Shown here: one piece after another, positions 1-7,060 of the stretch
Layout of the letters: each line of letters starts with the position of its first letter
Numbering within the stretch: the stretch's first letter is position 1
Source of the DNA: Thermohalobaculum sp039816045
GTDB taxonomy: Bacteria; Pseudomonadota; Alphaproteobacteria; Rhodobacterales; Rhodobacteraceae
Length of the DNA: 64,000 bases
Assembly (NCBI GenBank): GCA_039816045.1
Contig: JBCBYB010000022.1
Location: forward strand, 15,880-79,879
Direction: 5' to 3'
Translations under genes and position numbers: made by a program
The notes under the pieces: model-generated
The model's database searches: none
Told to the model about the DNA's origin: nothing
What the model saw: only the letters and a program-made list of their open reading frames with translations

Positions 1-1088
1 GTGTAGACGGCAGCGATCCCTCCTTGGCCCAGAACCACAAGGCCACCGAGCAGCCCCATCACCGCGAACGCCGTCGCAAGGCCGCTCCAGCCGGCGAAGG
101 CCGCCTCTTCGGGACGCCCGCGGCCGACCTCGATGCCGACGCGCACGCCCGTCGCGATCGCCATGCCGAGGCCAACCATGAAGACGGTCGAGGTCAGGTT
201 GTGGGAGATCGAATAGGCATCGAGCGCCTCGAGCGACATTTGGCCAGCAAAGATCGTCATTGCTGCGAAACCCAGTGTCTCGCAGCCGTTGCCGAGGCCG
301 GCCGAGAGCCCGAGCTTTCGCATCAATGCGCCGGAGCGCCAACCGCCCGGACCCCAGAAACTCTCCCAAGGCCCCCGGACGCCCGCTTCATGCGCGCCCG
401 CTTGCCAAAGGATGGCGCCGACCATTGCGCCAGCGGCGCCAAACCGCGCGAGGGTCGAGGCAAGCGCTGCGCCAACAGCCCCCAGTTCCGGCGCCCCCAT
501 AGATCCATAGATCAGCAGCCAATTCAGCGCGAGGTTCACCACATTCGCGCCGATCATCACCGCAAGCGCAAAGAACGGCCGCCGGGTGGCCTCGAAGTAA
601 AAGGCGCAGATGGCGAACAGCACCTGGGCGACCAAACCGGGGGCCAGCGCCTTGGCCACATCGCCGCCTGCAGCCGACAGGCCCGGATCCTGACCGAAGA
701 ACAGCAGCAGATCCTCGGCCTGCCAGACGACCGAGGCAGCAAGCAACGAGACCACGAGGCCCCATACCATCGCGCGGCGCCAGGCCCGCCCGCATTCGGC
801 CCAGTCTCCTGCGCCGTAAGCGCGGCTCACCACCGCGACGACCCCCGAGCAGAGACCGATGCTCATCACCAGCATCGGGATGAACACCGCCAGTCCGAGA
901 TTGGCAATGCCGACCGCGCCCGGCTGGTAGCGGCCCAGCATCACGACATCGCAAAACGCCATCGCCAGAATGCCCGCGCGCGACAGCATCACCGGCCAGG
1001 CGAGGCGCAGAAGATCGCAGACGTGCCAGCGCAGCCGCGGCCAGAAGGCGGTGTGGCTCGGCGCTGGGGCGTCGCGGGTCGCAGGCAC
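1..1088 (-). CDS. MATE-family multidrug/metabolite efflux transporter (C-terminus outside window)
   Basis: This is an inner-membrane exporter of the MATE type, which uses an H+ or Na+ gradient to expel drugs or metabolites. The reading frame is open from a GTG at 1088 to the window edge, about 362 codons, so the C-terminus is missing. Conceptual translation shows repeated hydrophobic segments and MATE-like stretches such as LAWPVMLSRAG, GLCSGVVAVVSRAYGAGDW and ANVVNLALNWLLIYG. The start is uncertain: an in-frame stop lies near 1190, and a later ATG at about 991 would remove part of the first conserved segment. It follows the DMT exporter gene by about 47 bases and probably ends the nitrile hydratase-type operon. 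Overlapping frames of similar length on both strands are Arg/Pro-rich shadows. Substrate unknown. Confidence 0.82.
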   Translation of the reverse strand, partial: MPATRDAPAPSHTAFWPRLRWHVCDLLRLAWPVMLSRAGILAMAFCDVVMLGRYQPGAVGIANLGLAVFIPMLVMSIGLCSGVVAVVSRAYGAGDWAECGRAWRRAMVWGLVVSLLAASVVWQAEDLLLFFGQDPGLSAAGGDVAKALAPGLVAQVLFAICAFYFEATRRPFFALAVMIGANVVNLALNWLLIYGSMGAPELGAVGAALASTLARFGAAGAMVGAILWQAGAHEAGVRGPWESFWGPGGWRSGALMRKLGLSAGLGNGCETLGFAAMTIFAGQMSLEALDAYSISHNLTSTVFMVGLGMAIATGVRVGIEVGRGRPEEAAFAGWSGLATAFAVMGLLGGLVVLGQGGIAAVY

Positions 1089-1135
1089 GGGCTCGATCCT
1101 CGGGGGAGGGCGCTGCCCGCGGCTGAACAGGAGGC

Positions 1136-2044
1136 TCAGCGCTGGGGGCGGGCGGAAGGCGCCGTCCGGACCCGCTCTCTATGCCAGACATAGAGGCCAG
1201 CGCAAACGATAACCAAGGCGCCGAAGATTGTGTATTGGTCCGGCACTTCGGCAAAGACAAGATACCCGATGAGCGCTGACCATACGAGCTGCGAGTAGTT
1301 GAACGGCGCCAGCACCGATGCTGGTGCCTGCGCGAGTGCCCACACAAGGCAAAGATGGCCGACAAAGCCGATGCAGCCGATCAGGCACAAGAGCGGGATC
1401 AGGTCTGGCGAAGGCGACACCCAGACGAACGGCATGGCGAGTGAGGCGAAGACGCTGCCGATCAGCGTGCTGTAGAGCATGGTCGTCCAGATGCTGTCCG
1501 AGGCGCTCATCGCACGTGTGGCCACCTGGAACCCGGCAAGGCAGATGGCCGCTCCGACCACAAGCAGAGCTGCCGGCTGGAAGACCCCGACCCCCGGGCG
1601 GAGAATGATCAGCGCGCCCACCAGCCCGATTGCCACCCCGGCCCAGCGGCGTGCGCCCACCTGTTCGCGCAGGATCAAGGCCGCAAGCGCCGTGATCATG
1701 AGCGGCGAGAGCTCCATAAGCGCTGTGGCTTCGGCCAGTGGCAACACCGCGAGGCCCGTAAAGAAAAGCGAGGTTGCCGTGAAGAGAAGCCCGGATCGCA
1801 AGAGCTGGAGACCGAGATTGGCCGTCCGCATGCGCCGCGCGAGGCTTGGCAGAAAGATCAACCCCACCAGCACAGTCTGGCTCACATAGCGGGCCCAGAC
1901 CACCTGCATGGCGGGCAGGCTCTGCGCGATATGCTTGGCGAGCGCATCCATACAGATGAAGACGAACATGGCCGCGCACATGCCCAGAGCACCGCGGGTC
2001 TCGGGCGAGAGATCCGCGGCCTTGTTTGTGGCCCAGGCGATCAT
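1136..2044 (-). CDS. DMT-superfamily (EamA/RhaT-type) transporter
   Basis: A 302-residue inner-membrane protein with about ten hydrophobic helices in two EamA repeats. The first repeat includes FVFICMDALAKHIAQ and LMELSPLMITALAALIL, and the second runs to the C-terminal GALVIVCAGLYVW helix. Length and pattern fit the drug/metabolite transporter superfamily, which mostly exports small metabolites. I chose the ATG at 2044, ten bases beyond the stop of the hydratase alpha gene; the frame extends to a TTG at 2077 inside that gene. The spacing suggests co-transcription with the hydratase genes, so it may export their product or a toxic nitrogen compound. That role is inferred only from position. 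Confidence 0.9.
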   Translation of the reverse strand: MIAWATNKAADLSPETRGALGMCAAMFVFICMDALAKHIAQSLPAMQVVWARYVSQTVLVGLIFLPSLARRMRTANLGLQLLRSGLLFTATSLFFTGLAVLPLAEATALMELSPLMITALAALILREQVGARRWAGVAIGLVGALIILRPGVGVFQPAALLVVGAAICLAGFQVATRAMSASDSIWTTMLYSTLIGSVFASLAMPFVWVSPSPDLIPLLCLIGCIGFVGHLCLVWALAQAPASVLAPFNYSQLVWSALIGYLVFAEVPDQYTIFGALVIVCAGLYVWHRERVRTAPSARPQR

Positions 2045-2054
2045 GGCCGGTGGG

Positions 2055-2741
2055 TCATTGGTTGGGCGGGACGGCAACCCCGATCATCGCATCGCGGGTG
2101 ACGATCTCGGCGAGGCGCTCGGCGTCCCAATCCTCGGTTCCCTCCGGGCGTGCGGGCAAGACCACATAGCGCATGTCGGCGGTCGAGTCGTGAACCTGGA
2201 CCCGGGTGGACGCGGGCAAGGTCAATCCAAACTCCGAAAGCACCTGACGCGGCTCCTTGACGGTGCGAGACCGATAGGCGCGGCTTTTGTACCAGTCCGG
2301 CGGCAGGCCAAGGAGATTGCGCGGATAGCAGGAGCAGAGCGTGCAGACGACCACGTTGTGAGTGTCGGCCGTGTTCTCCACAACCACCAGCTTCATAGCC
2401 TCGACCTCGATCCCCAACTCGCGGCAGGCGGCAGATCCGTCGGCGAGCAAACGCGCCTTGTAGTCCGGATCCGTCCAAGCACGTGCGACGACCTTGGCGC
2501 CGAGGGCGGGCGACCGGGCGTCCATTCGGTCGATCTGCGCCTGGATCTCGTCCGCAGTCGCGACGCCCTTTTCGACCAACAACTCACGGACAGCGATCTC
2601 CATGCGCTGCCAATAGGTCAGTGGCCCGTCATTGTCGGCCCGGTAGGGATGGCCCGAGGGGCTCATCCCGTTCCCATGGTCGTGTCCGTGTCCGTGTCCG
2701 TGTCCGTGTCCGTGTCCGTGGTCGTGATGGTCATGTGGCAT
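2055..2741 (-). CDS. nthA: Cobalt-type nitrile hydratase alpha / thiocyanate hydrolase gamma subunit, His-rich N-terminus
   Basis: This 228-residue protein is the metal-carrying subunit of the nitrile hydratase family. The family hydrates nitriles to amides, or in thiocyanate hydrolase splits thiocyanate. The metal motif V-C-T-L-C-S-C has cysteines at 133, 136 and 138. Thr after the first Cys is the cobalt signature (Ser in iron enzymes), and it is followed by the usual YPR and PDWYKSRAYR. The first 25 residues are a metal-binding-looking tract, MPHDHHDH, six Gly-His pairs, then DHGNG. They are encoded partly by a perfect hexamer repeat. The ATG at 2741 overlaps the 3' end of the beta C-terminal gene by 11 bases. 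A second in-frame ATG after the tract (residue 26) could give a form without the His region. Family is certain; nitrile versus thiocyanate as substrate is open. Confidence 0.93.
   Translation of the reverse strand: MPHDHHDHGHGHGHGHGHGHDHGNGMSPSGHPYRADNDGPLTYWQRMEIAVRELLVEKGVATADEIQAQIDRMDARSPALGAKVVARAWTDPDYKARLLADGSAACRELGIEVEAMKLVVVENTADTHNVVVCTLCSCYPRNLLGLPPDWYKSRAYRSRTVKEPRQVLSEFGLTLPASTRVQVHDSTADMRYVVLPARPEGTEDWDAERLAEIVTRDAMIGVAVPPNQ
2682..2717. repeat. Six perfect tandem copies of a hexamer inside the hydratase alpha gene
   Basis: On the plus strand GTGTCC is repeated six times without a mismatch. On the coding (minus) strand this reads GGACAC and encodes six Gly-His pairs. Six bases equal two codons, so gain or loss of copies by slippage would change the number of His residues without shifting the frame. 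Confidence 0.95.
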
Positions 2742-3078
2742 CGGCAGGCTCCAGCCAGTGCTCGAAGATCTCGGCATCGAGCGTATCGGACGGGGTTTCA
2801 GCGCCGTCGCCCCAGATCTCCGCCATAAAGAACCGGACGCGGTACAGAGGGCGATCGGGCTTCCCGTCTCGGCCATAGGCGAGCTCTTCCGGGTTCGCGA
2901 AGGCGCCGCAGATCCGCTCGACCCGACCGATGCGCCCACGCAGATACCAGGGCGTGCGCATGTGGCCGGGGCCGTCCGCGATCCGTACCCGCACTGCATC
3001 GCCCGGCGCAAACCGCGCCGTATCCGCCCCCGGATAGGGCGGGTCGAAAGGCGGTGGGCTCACCTGGGGGAGGGTCAC
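2731..3078 (-). CDS. nthB: Nitrile hydratase beta subunit, C-terminal (SH3-like) domain as a separate protein
   Basis: This 115-residue protein matches only the C-terminal SH3-like half of a normal nitrile hydratase beta subunit (about 220 residues). The hallmark PGHMRTPWYLRGRIG (residues 37-51) holds the conserved Arg (R41) that contacts the oxidised metal-ligand cysteines in this family. It is followed by PLYRVRF, EIWGDG and a WLEPAD end. The GTG start at 3078 overlaps the cupin stop by four bases (GTGA), and the gene overlaps the alpha gene by 11 bases, so translation is probably coupled. The layout resembles the alpha subunit of thiocyanate hydrolase, which corresponds to this half of NHase beta. 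The missing N-terminal half lies at 3584-3940. Confidence 0.9.
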   Translation of the reverse strand: MTLPQVSPPPFDPPYPGADTARFAPGDAVRVRIADGPGHMRTPWYLRGRIGRVERICGAFANPEELAYGRDGKPDRPLYRVRFFMAEIWGDGAETPSDTLDAEIFEHWLEPADAT

Positions 3079-3587
3079 GGCGTCTCCTCCACCGGGCCCA
3101 TTGCGTCCGCGAAATTGAACGGCGTCCCATCGGCCATGTCAGTCATGGTGCCCTGGCCTGAGGCGAAGGCCACGCGCTTTCCATAGTCCGGGAAGTCCAC
3201 GATCTCCGCCGGCGGCTGGGAGCCACCCATCAGGCACACGAGTTCGCTCTCGCCTGCGTTGCGCACCGCGTGGGCCGGTCCGCCAGGAAGGAACGCGGCG
3301 AACCCTCCCGCATCGAGGCGGTGCCATGTGCCGTCGAGTGAGACGTCCGCAGTACCGGAGACCACGTAGACCCACTCCTCCTCCGCATGGTGGCGATGGG
3401 CGGGAAAGGCCTGGCGCCCCGGAGCGATGCGCACAAGGTTCACAGCGACCGTGCTCAAGCCGGCGCGCCGCGACATCACCGCCATGGTGCAGCCGGTTTC
3501 CGGGGCGAGCGGATGACGAAACCCGAACGCGCCGCCGGCAATGTCCTCCGCGCTGAGTATCGGCGTGTCTGGCGTCTCTTCGCTCAT
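3075..3587 (-). CDS. Cupin-domain protein inside the hydratase operon
   Basis: A 170-residue small beta-barrel protein. Cupin motif 1 is visible as HRHHAEEEWVYVVSG (about residues 65-79) and motif 2 as PGGPAHAV, giving several His/Glu metal ligands. It lies between the two halves of the split hydratase beta subunit. It shares four-base overlaps with both neighbours (ATGA at the start, GTGA at the end), so the genes are very likely translated together. A role in cobalt handling, enzyme maturation or product processing is plausible but is only inferred from position. Cupins are too diverse to name a reaction. Confidence 0.88.
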   Translation of the reverse strand: MSEETPDTPILSAEDIAGGAFGFRHPLAPETGCTMAVMSRRAGLSTVAVNLVRIAPGRQAFPAHRHHAEEEWVYVVSGTADVSLDGTWHRLDAGGFAAFLPGGPAHAVRNAGESELVCLMGGSQPPAEIVDFPDYGKRVAFASGQGTMTDMADGTPFNFADAMGPVEETP

Positions 3588-3940
3588 TCCTTGGGCTCCT
3601 GCGCGTCGCCATAAGTCTCACCGCGCGCGGCAATCTCAGCCATCCGCGCATTGAGCTCCTCCAATGAGAAAACGCCGCCTTCGACGAGGTTCTGTGTCAC
3701 TGCGGCCATCCAACGCTCGTAGTACGTCATGCGCTCAAAGGCATCCTCGCCCATATCTTCCAGCGCGCGTCGAAGGCCGTCGACGGTGAAATGCCCTTTG
3801 CTGGCGCAGAGCACCTGGAGCGCATCCACCCGCTTCTCCCAAAGCGCATAGTCGTGCTCGGGCCCCGGCGCTTCGCCAGCCGCGGGCTTGCCGCCCATAT
3901 CGTGCCAGCGGCGCCCTGTCTGATCACCTTCATTCGCCAT
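3584..3940 (-). CDS. nthB: Nitrile hydratase beta subunit, N-terminal domain as a separate protein
   Basis: A 118-residue protein matching the helical N-terminal half of the nitrile hydratase beta subunit. It shows HDMGG near the start, YALWEKRVDAL, FTVDGLRRALEDM and YYERWMAAVTQNLVEGGVFSLEEL. The Arg in GLRR (R57/R58) aligns with the N-terminal-half Arg that hydrogen-bonds the active-site sulfenate/sulfinate. In thiocyanate hydrolase this half is the separate beta subunit. It also distantly resembles nitrile hydratase accessory proteins, but HDMGG and the YYERW region favour a true beta half. It is the first gene of the minus-strand operon, and its TGA overlaps the cupin ATG. The promoter is expected in 3941-4111. 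Confidence 0.85.
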   Translation of the reverse strand: MANEGDQTGRRWHDMGGKPAAGEAPGPEHDYALWEKRVDALQVLCASKGHFTVDGLRRALEDMGEDAFERMTYYERWMAAVTQNLVEGGVFSLEELNARMAEIAARGETYGDAQEPKE

Positions 3941-4111
3941 GTGCGAACCGTACCGCCCCCTCCGAGTGGCAACAAGCCCGTTAGCGTCCCGTCCAGGATG
4001 GGGCAGCCATGCAATAACTGTCTATCTTTCGGACGTGTCGTACCAAATCGAGCCTTGTCGGAGACGTTCGAGGCTATACTCTTGCGCGCGTGAACGGGGA
4101 GGACGTCGAAC

Positions 4112-4582
4112 ATGGTTCGCTTGCTTGGCTTGGCGGCCATTTTGGCCGTGTGTTTCAATGGGTTTGCTTTGGCCGGTGATACGCCCTCGCGACCCGGGGC
4201 GAGAGTCTATTTCATCAATTTGCAAGATGGGGATGTGGTCACCGGACCAGTGTTTATCCAATTTGGTTTGTCGGGCATGGGCGTTGCGCCTGCTGGAACA
4301 GAACGTGAGTTTACAGGGCACCACCACCTGCTGATCAACACGACGCTGAGGCCGCGGGACCACAACCGGGCCTTGCCCAGCAACGCCTCTGCCGGGAATG
4401 TTCGCCAGTTGCTGTCGGGGTTGCTCAAGAGTGCCCACGTGCACTTCGGAGGCGGGCAGACGGAGGTCAATCTCGATTTGCCGCCCGGAGAGTACACACT
4501 CCAGTTGGTGTTCGCGGACTGGACCCATGTCCCGCACAATCCCCCGCTGCAATCAGACGTGATCCGGGTCACTGTGGAGTGA
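4112..4582 (+). CDS. DUF4399 exported protein, copy 1
   Basis: A 156-residue protein with a typical signal peptide (MVRLLGLAAILAVCFNGFALAG), so it is probably periplasmic. The mature part has the DUF4399 pattern VYFINLQDGDVVTGPVFIQFG, GMGVAPAG, TGHHHLLI, HFGGGQTEVNLDLPPGEYTLQL and HVPHNPP. The His residues look like metal ligands, but the family has no established function. A strong ribosome binding site (GGGGAGGA) precedes the ATG. Compared with copy 2 it carries an extra loop of about 15 residues between TGHHHLLI and the second His cluster. It is the first of a tandem pair. Confidence 0.88.
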   Translation: MVRLLGLAAILAVCFNGFALAGDTPSRPGARVYFINLQDGDVVTGPVFIQFGLSGMGVAPAGTEREFTGHHHLLINTTLRPRDHNRALPSNASAGNVRQLLSGLLKSAHVHFGGGQTEVNLDLPPGEYTLQLVFADWTHVPHNPPLQSDVIRVTVE

Positions 4583-4708
4583 GTTGCTATCCGTCGTCGG
4601 ATAGCTTTCGCTGATATCTTGGCCGAGCATGCTATGTGGCAGGCAACCTGTGCTGGCGTAGCTGGTTTGCATCACGGGTAGAACGAAGAGCAAATGTGGG
4701 AGGACAAC

Positions 4709-5134
4709 ATGATTTTGCGCGGAGTTTTCGCAGGGCTGTGCGCCCTGGCGCTGGGTGTGCCGGCGATGGGCGGAGAGACCCCGGCCCCTGAGGGCGCGGA
4801 GGTCTATTTCGTTAATCTGTCCGACGGAGATACCGTATCCAGCCCGGTCCGGATCCAATTTGGACTTGTCGGGATGGGTGTCGCGCCGGCCGGGCATGAT
4901 CAGGAGAAGACCGGCCACCATCATCTGATCATCAACGAGGCGATCGAGGGCGAGGAGCTGAACGAGCCGATCCCCGCCGATGACAACCACATGCACTTCG
5001 GTGGCGGTCAGACGGAGGTCACGGTCGATCTGCCCGCCGGGACGCACACACTGCAACTGGTCCTCGGAGACTGGAGCCACATTCCCCACAATCCGCCGGT
5101 GATGTCCGAGCGGATCACCGTCACGGTCAAGTGA
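4709..5134 (+). CDS. DUF4399 exported protein, copy 2
   Basis: A 141-residue exported protein, closely related to the gene just upstream. The same blocks appear in the same order: VYFVNLSDGDTVSSPVRIQFG, GMGVAPAG, TGHHHLIIN, HFGGGQTEVTVDLPAGTHTLQL and HIPHNPPV. The ATG at 4709 has GGGAGG about six bases upstream; an in-frame ATG at 4694 lies before that site and is less likely. The 126-base gap from copy 1 may hold its own promoter. Function unknown; a periplasmic metal or ligand role is only a guess from the conserved His-rich turns. Confidence 0.88.
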   Translation: MILRGVFAGLCALALGVPAMGGETPAPEGAEVYFVNLSDGDTVSSPVRIQFGLVGMGVAPAGHDQEKTGHHHLIINEAIEGEELNEPIPADDNHMHFGGGQTEVTVDLPAGTHTLQLVLGDWSHIPHNPPVMSERITVTVK

Positions 5135-5167
5135 CGGCGAACGGATAGTGCAACCGACGGGGCGCAC

Positions 5168-5803
5168 TCAGCTCCGTCGGAATACCAAGATCTGGTTGTT
5201 GGATGGCATGGCGATCTGCTCGGCCGGGGAAAAGCCGGTCTGCGTGGCCAGCTTATCCAGATCGACCGTGTCGCGCAGGCCCCAGAGCGGGTTCTCGGCC
5301 CTGAGCGCCGTGTCAAAACGCCGATTGCCGTCGCCGATCATATCTCCGGCAACGCTGAAGGGTCCGTAGACGATCAGCGGCGCGCCTGCTCCCAGACACT
5401 TCGCGGCCCCACCGAACAAACCAACACTCACTGCCCACGGCGCGATGTGCAGAACGTTCTGCGCGTAGATGGCTGAGATGGGCTGGGCATCGGTCACCGC
5501 GGCTTGGGAGGGCCAGTCATCTGACGCAGCATCAAGGAGCGCAGCGTCGCGTTGGTTCGGAGCCGCGACGTGATTGCGCCAAGCCTCGATGCTGGCCAGA
5601 TGTCTCGGGTCGATATCAGTCGGCAACCATTCAATGTGGGGAAATGCCGCCGCGAGATGCGCCGCGTGGTGCCCGGTGCCGGCTGCGATCTCGAGCACCG
5701 TGCCTGTGAGGCCGCCGAGCAGGGGCATCAGCATATCGCGAATAGGCTCGAAATTGCGCGCAAAGCTCGGAGAGACAAGCTGGTCGCCGCGCGCGTCTGC
5801 CAT
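5168..5803 (-). CDS. DUF938 family SAM-dependent methyltransferase
   Basis: A 211-residue cytosolic protein with the class I methyltransferase fold. The SAM motif is VLEIAAGTGHHAAHLAAAFP, followed by the acidic loop LPTDIDPRHL. YAQNVLHIAPW and PLIVYGPF are typical of the DUF938 group, whose substrate is not known. I chose the ATG at 5803 (MADARGDQLVSPSF); a GTG at 5815 would add four residues. It ends 33 bases from the convergent DUF4399 gene and lies just downstream of infC on the same strand. Confidence 0.88.
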   Translation of the reverse strand: MADARGDQLVSPSFARNFEPIRDMLMPLLGGLTGTVLEIAAGTGHHAAHLAAAFPHIEWLPTDIDPRHLASIEAWRNHVAAPNQRDAALLDAASDDWPSQAAVTDAQPISAIYAQNVLHIAPWAVSVGLFGGAAKCLGAGAPLIVYGPFSVAGDMIGDGNRRFDTALRAENPLWGLRDTVDLDKLATQTGFSPAEQIAMPSNNQILVFRRS

Positions 5804-5861
5804 TGGTCTTGTCACTCGGGCAGCAGGGAAGTGAGGCGGGCCCGATGTCCCGCCAAACGCA

Positions 5862-6404
5862 TTATTTCGACGGAGCGATGACCATGGTCATCTGCCGCCC
5901 CTCCATCTTCGGCATCGATTCGACTTTGCCCAATTCCTCGATGTCGACGGCAACCCGCTGCAGCAGATCCCGTCCGAGTTCCTGGTGCGCCATCTCACGG
6001 CCGCGGAACCGAAGCGTGACCTTCACCTTGTCGCCTTCGCCAAGGAACTTGTTCACCGAGCGCATCTTCACATCGTAATCATGCGTGTCGATGTTGGGGC
6101 GGAATTTCACCTCTTTGATCTCGGTGACCTTCTGCTTTTTCTTGGCTTCGGCGGCCTTCTTCTGGGACTCGTATTTGAACTTGCCGAAGTCCATGATTTT
6201 GCAGACAGGCGGCGAAGCGTTCGGGGAAATCTCAACGAGATCAAGCCCAACCTCTTCGGCCATCTCGATTGCTTCGGCAGGTGTCACCACCCCGGCATTC
6301 TCACCCTCGTGGTCGATGAGCCGGATCTGAGGCACCCGAATCATGCGGTTCACGCGCGGGCCGGTCTCACGGGTGGGCGGGGCGTTGTGCGGTCGTCTGG
6401 CTAT
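5862..6404 (-). CDS. infC: Translation initiation factor IF-3, starting at an AUA codon
   Basis: IF-3 binds the 30S subunit, prevents premature 50S joining and proofreads the start codon and initiator tRNA. The N-domain (VNRMIRVPQIRLIDHEG), the lysine-rich linker (QKKAAEAKKKQKV) and the C-domain (KEVKFRPNIDTHDYDVK, LRFRGREMAHQ) are all present. The first in-frame ATG (6353) would remove the conserved start. Reading upstream gives ARRPHNAPPTRETGPRVNRM, the usual alphaproteobacterial IF-3 N-terminus, preceded by ATA at 6402-6404. GGAG lies seven bases before it, and an in-frame TAA lies five codons upstream, so no ATG/GTG/TTG start is available there. A rare start codon is the known basis of IF-3 self-regulation. 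Protein about 180 residues. Confidence 0.95.
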   Translation of the reverse strand: MARRPHNAPPTRETGPRVNRMIRVPQIRLIDHEGENAGVVTPAEAIEMAEEVGLDLVEISPNASPPVCKIMDFGKFKYESQKKAAEAKKKQKVTEIKEVKFRPNIDTHDYDVKMRSVNKFLGEGDKVKVTLRFRGREMAHQELGRDLLQRVAVDIEELGKVESMPKMEGRQMTMVIAPSK

Positions 6405-6547
6405 GGGTCGGCTCCATGGTTACGCCGCGGTTGCGGCAGAATACACCAATCGCCTCGAAACGGTCGAACCACCGCCTCAAGTCACGACTGTGCCTTCAAC
6501 ATAGCGGTTTTATGGCAGATCGGAAAGATGGGTTCGTCTGGGCAATG

Positions 6548-7060
6548 CTACAGACGGATATAGACACGGCTGTGCTTCGACCAGTTTGCCAGGATCCAAT
6601 GCAGATCCGCGCGGGCAAAGGCGACACATCCCGCAGTTGGATAGCGCGGACGCCGCCAACAGTGCAGGAAGATCGCGCTGCCAAACCCCGGAACTGCCGG
6701 TTGATTGTGGTCGATCACGGCGAGCAGGTCATAGAGGCCGTCGCTGCGGCGGAGCTTCTCGTGGCTGTAGGGGTAATTGTCTGCCACCAAGCCCGTATTG
6801 TAGCGCGAATCGGCCGGGTCGTCGGACCAGATGCTTCGATGGGTGGTCGGCGCTACGGGGATCGGGAGGCGGTTGAGCCAAAGCCTGTCCATCCGGGCGA
6901 AACAGCCAAGGATGCGATAGCGTCCCGCGGGCGTTGCGCCATCGCCCTCACGCTTGGTCTCTGCGGGAACGATGCCTCCACGACCGATAGAGCAGACGAA
7001 CTGTCGGCCGAGAAACCGGGCATTCCAGCGGTTGACGACCAGGTCGGCCCTTGCGGTCAC
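6548..7060 (-). CDS. L,D-transpeptidase (YkuD) family protein
   Basis: A 170-residue protein with the YkuD catalytic pattern. FLHCW carries the conserved His (133), and PTAGCVAF carries the nucleophilic Cys (145), spaced as in the family. Related enzymes make 3-3 crosslinks or attach proteins to peptidoglycan. No convincing signal peptide is visible, and it belongs to the short single-domain form seen in alphaproteobacteria. The GTG start overlaps the ribA stop (GTGA), so the two are probably co-translated. This pairing of cell-wall and riboflavin genes has no obvious functional logic. Confidence 0.88.
   Translation of the reverse strand: MTARADLVVNRWNARFLGRQFVCSIGRGGIVPAETKREGDGATPAGRYRILGCFARMDRLWLNRLPIPVAPTTHRSIWSDDPADSRYNTGLVADNYPYSHEKLRRSDGLYDLLAVIDHNQPAVPGFGSAIFLHCWRRPRYPTAGCVAFARADLHWILANWSKHSRVYIRL

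Noticed and set aside
24..1193. Long open frames on both strands across the MATE gene
   Set aside because: Translations are His/Arg/Pro-rich without any domain. The third minus frame reads a clear MATE transporter, so the others are shadows of high-GC coding DNA.
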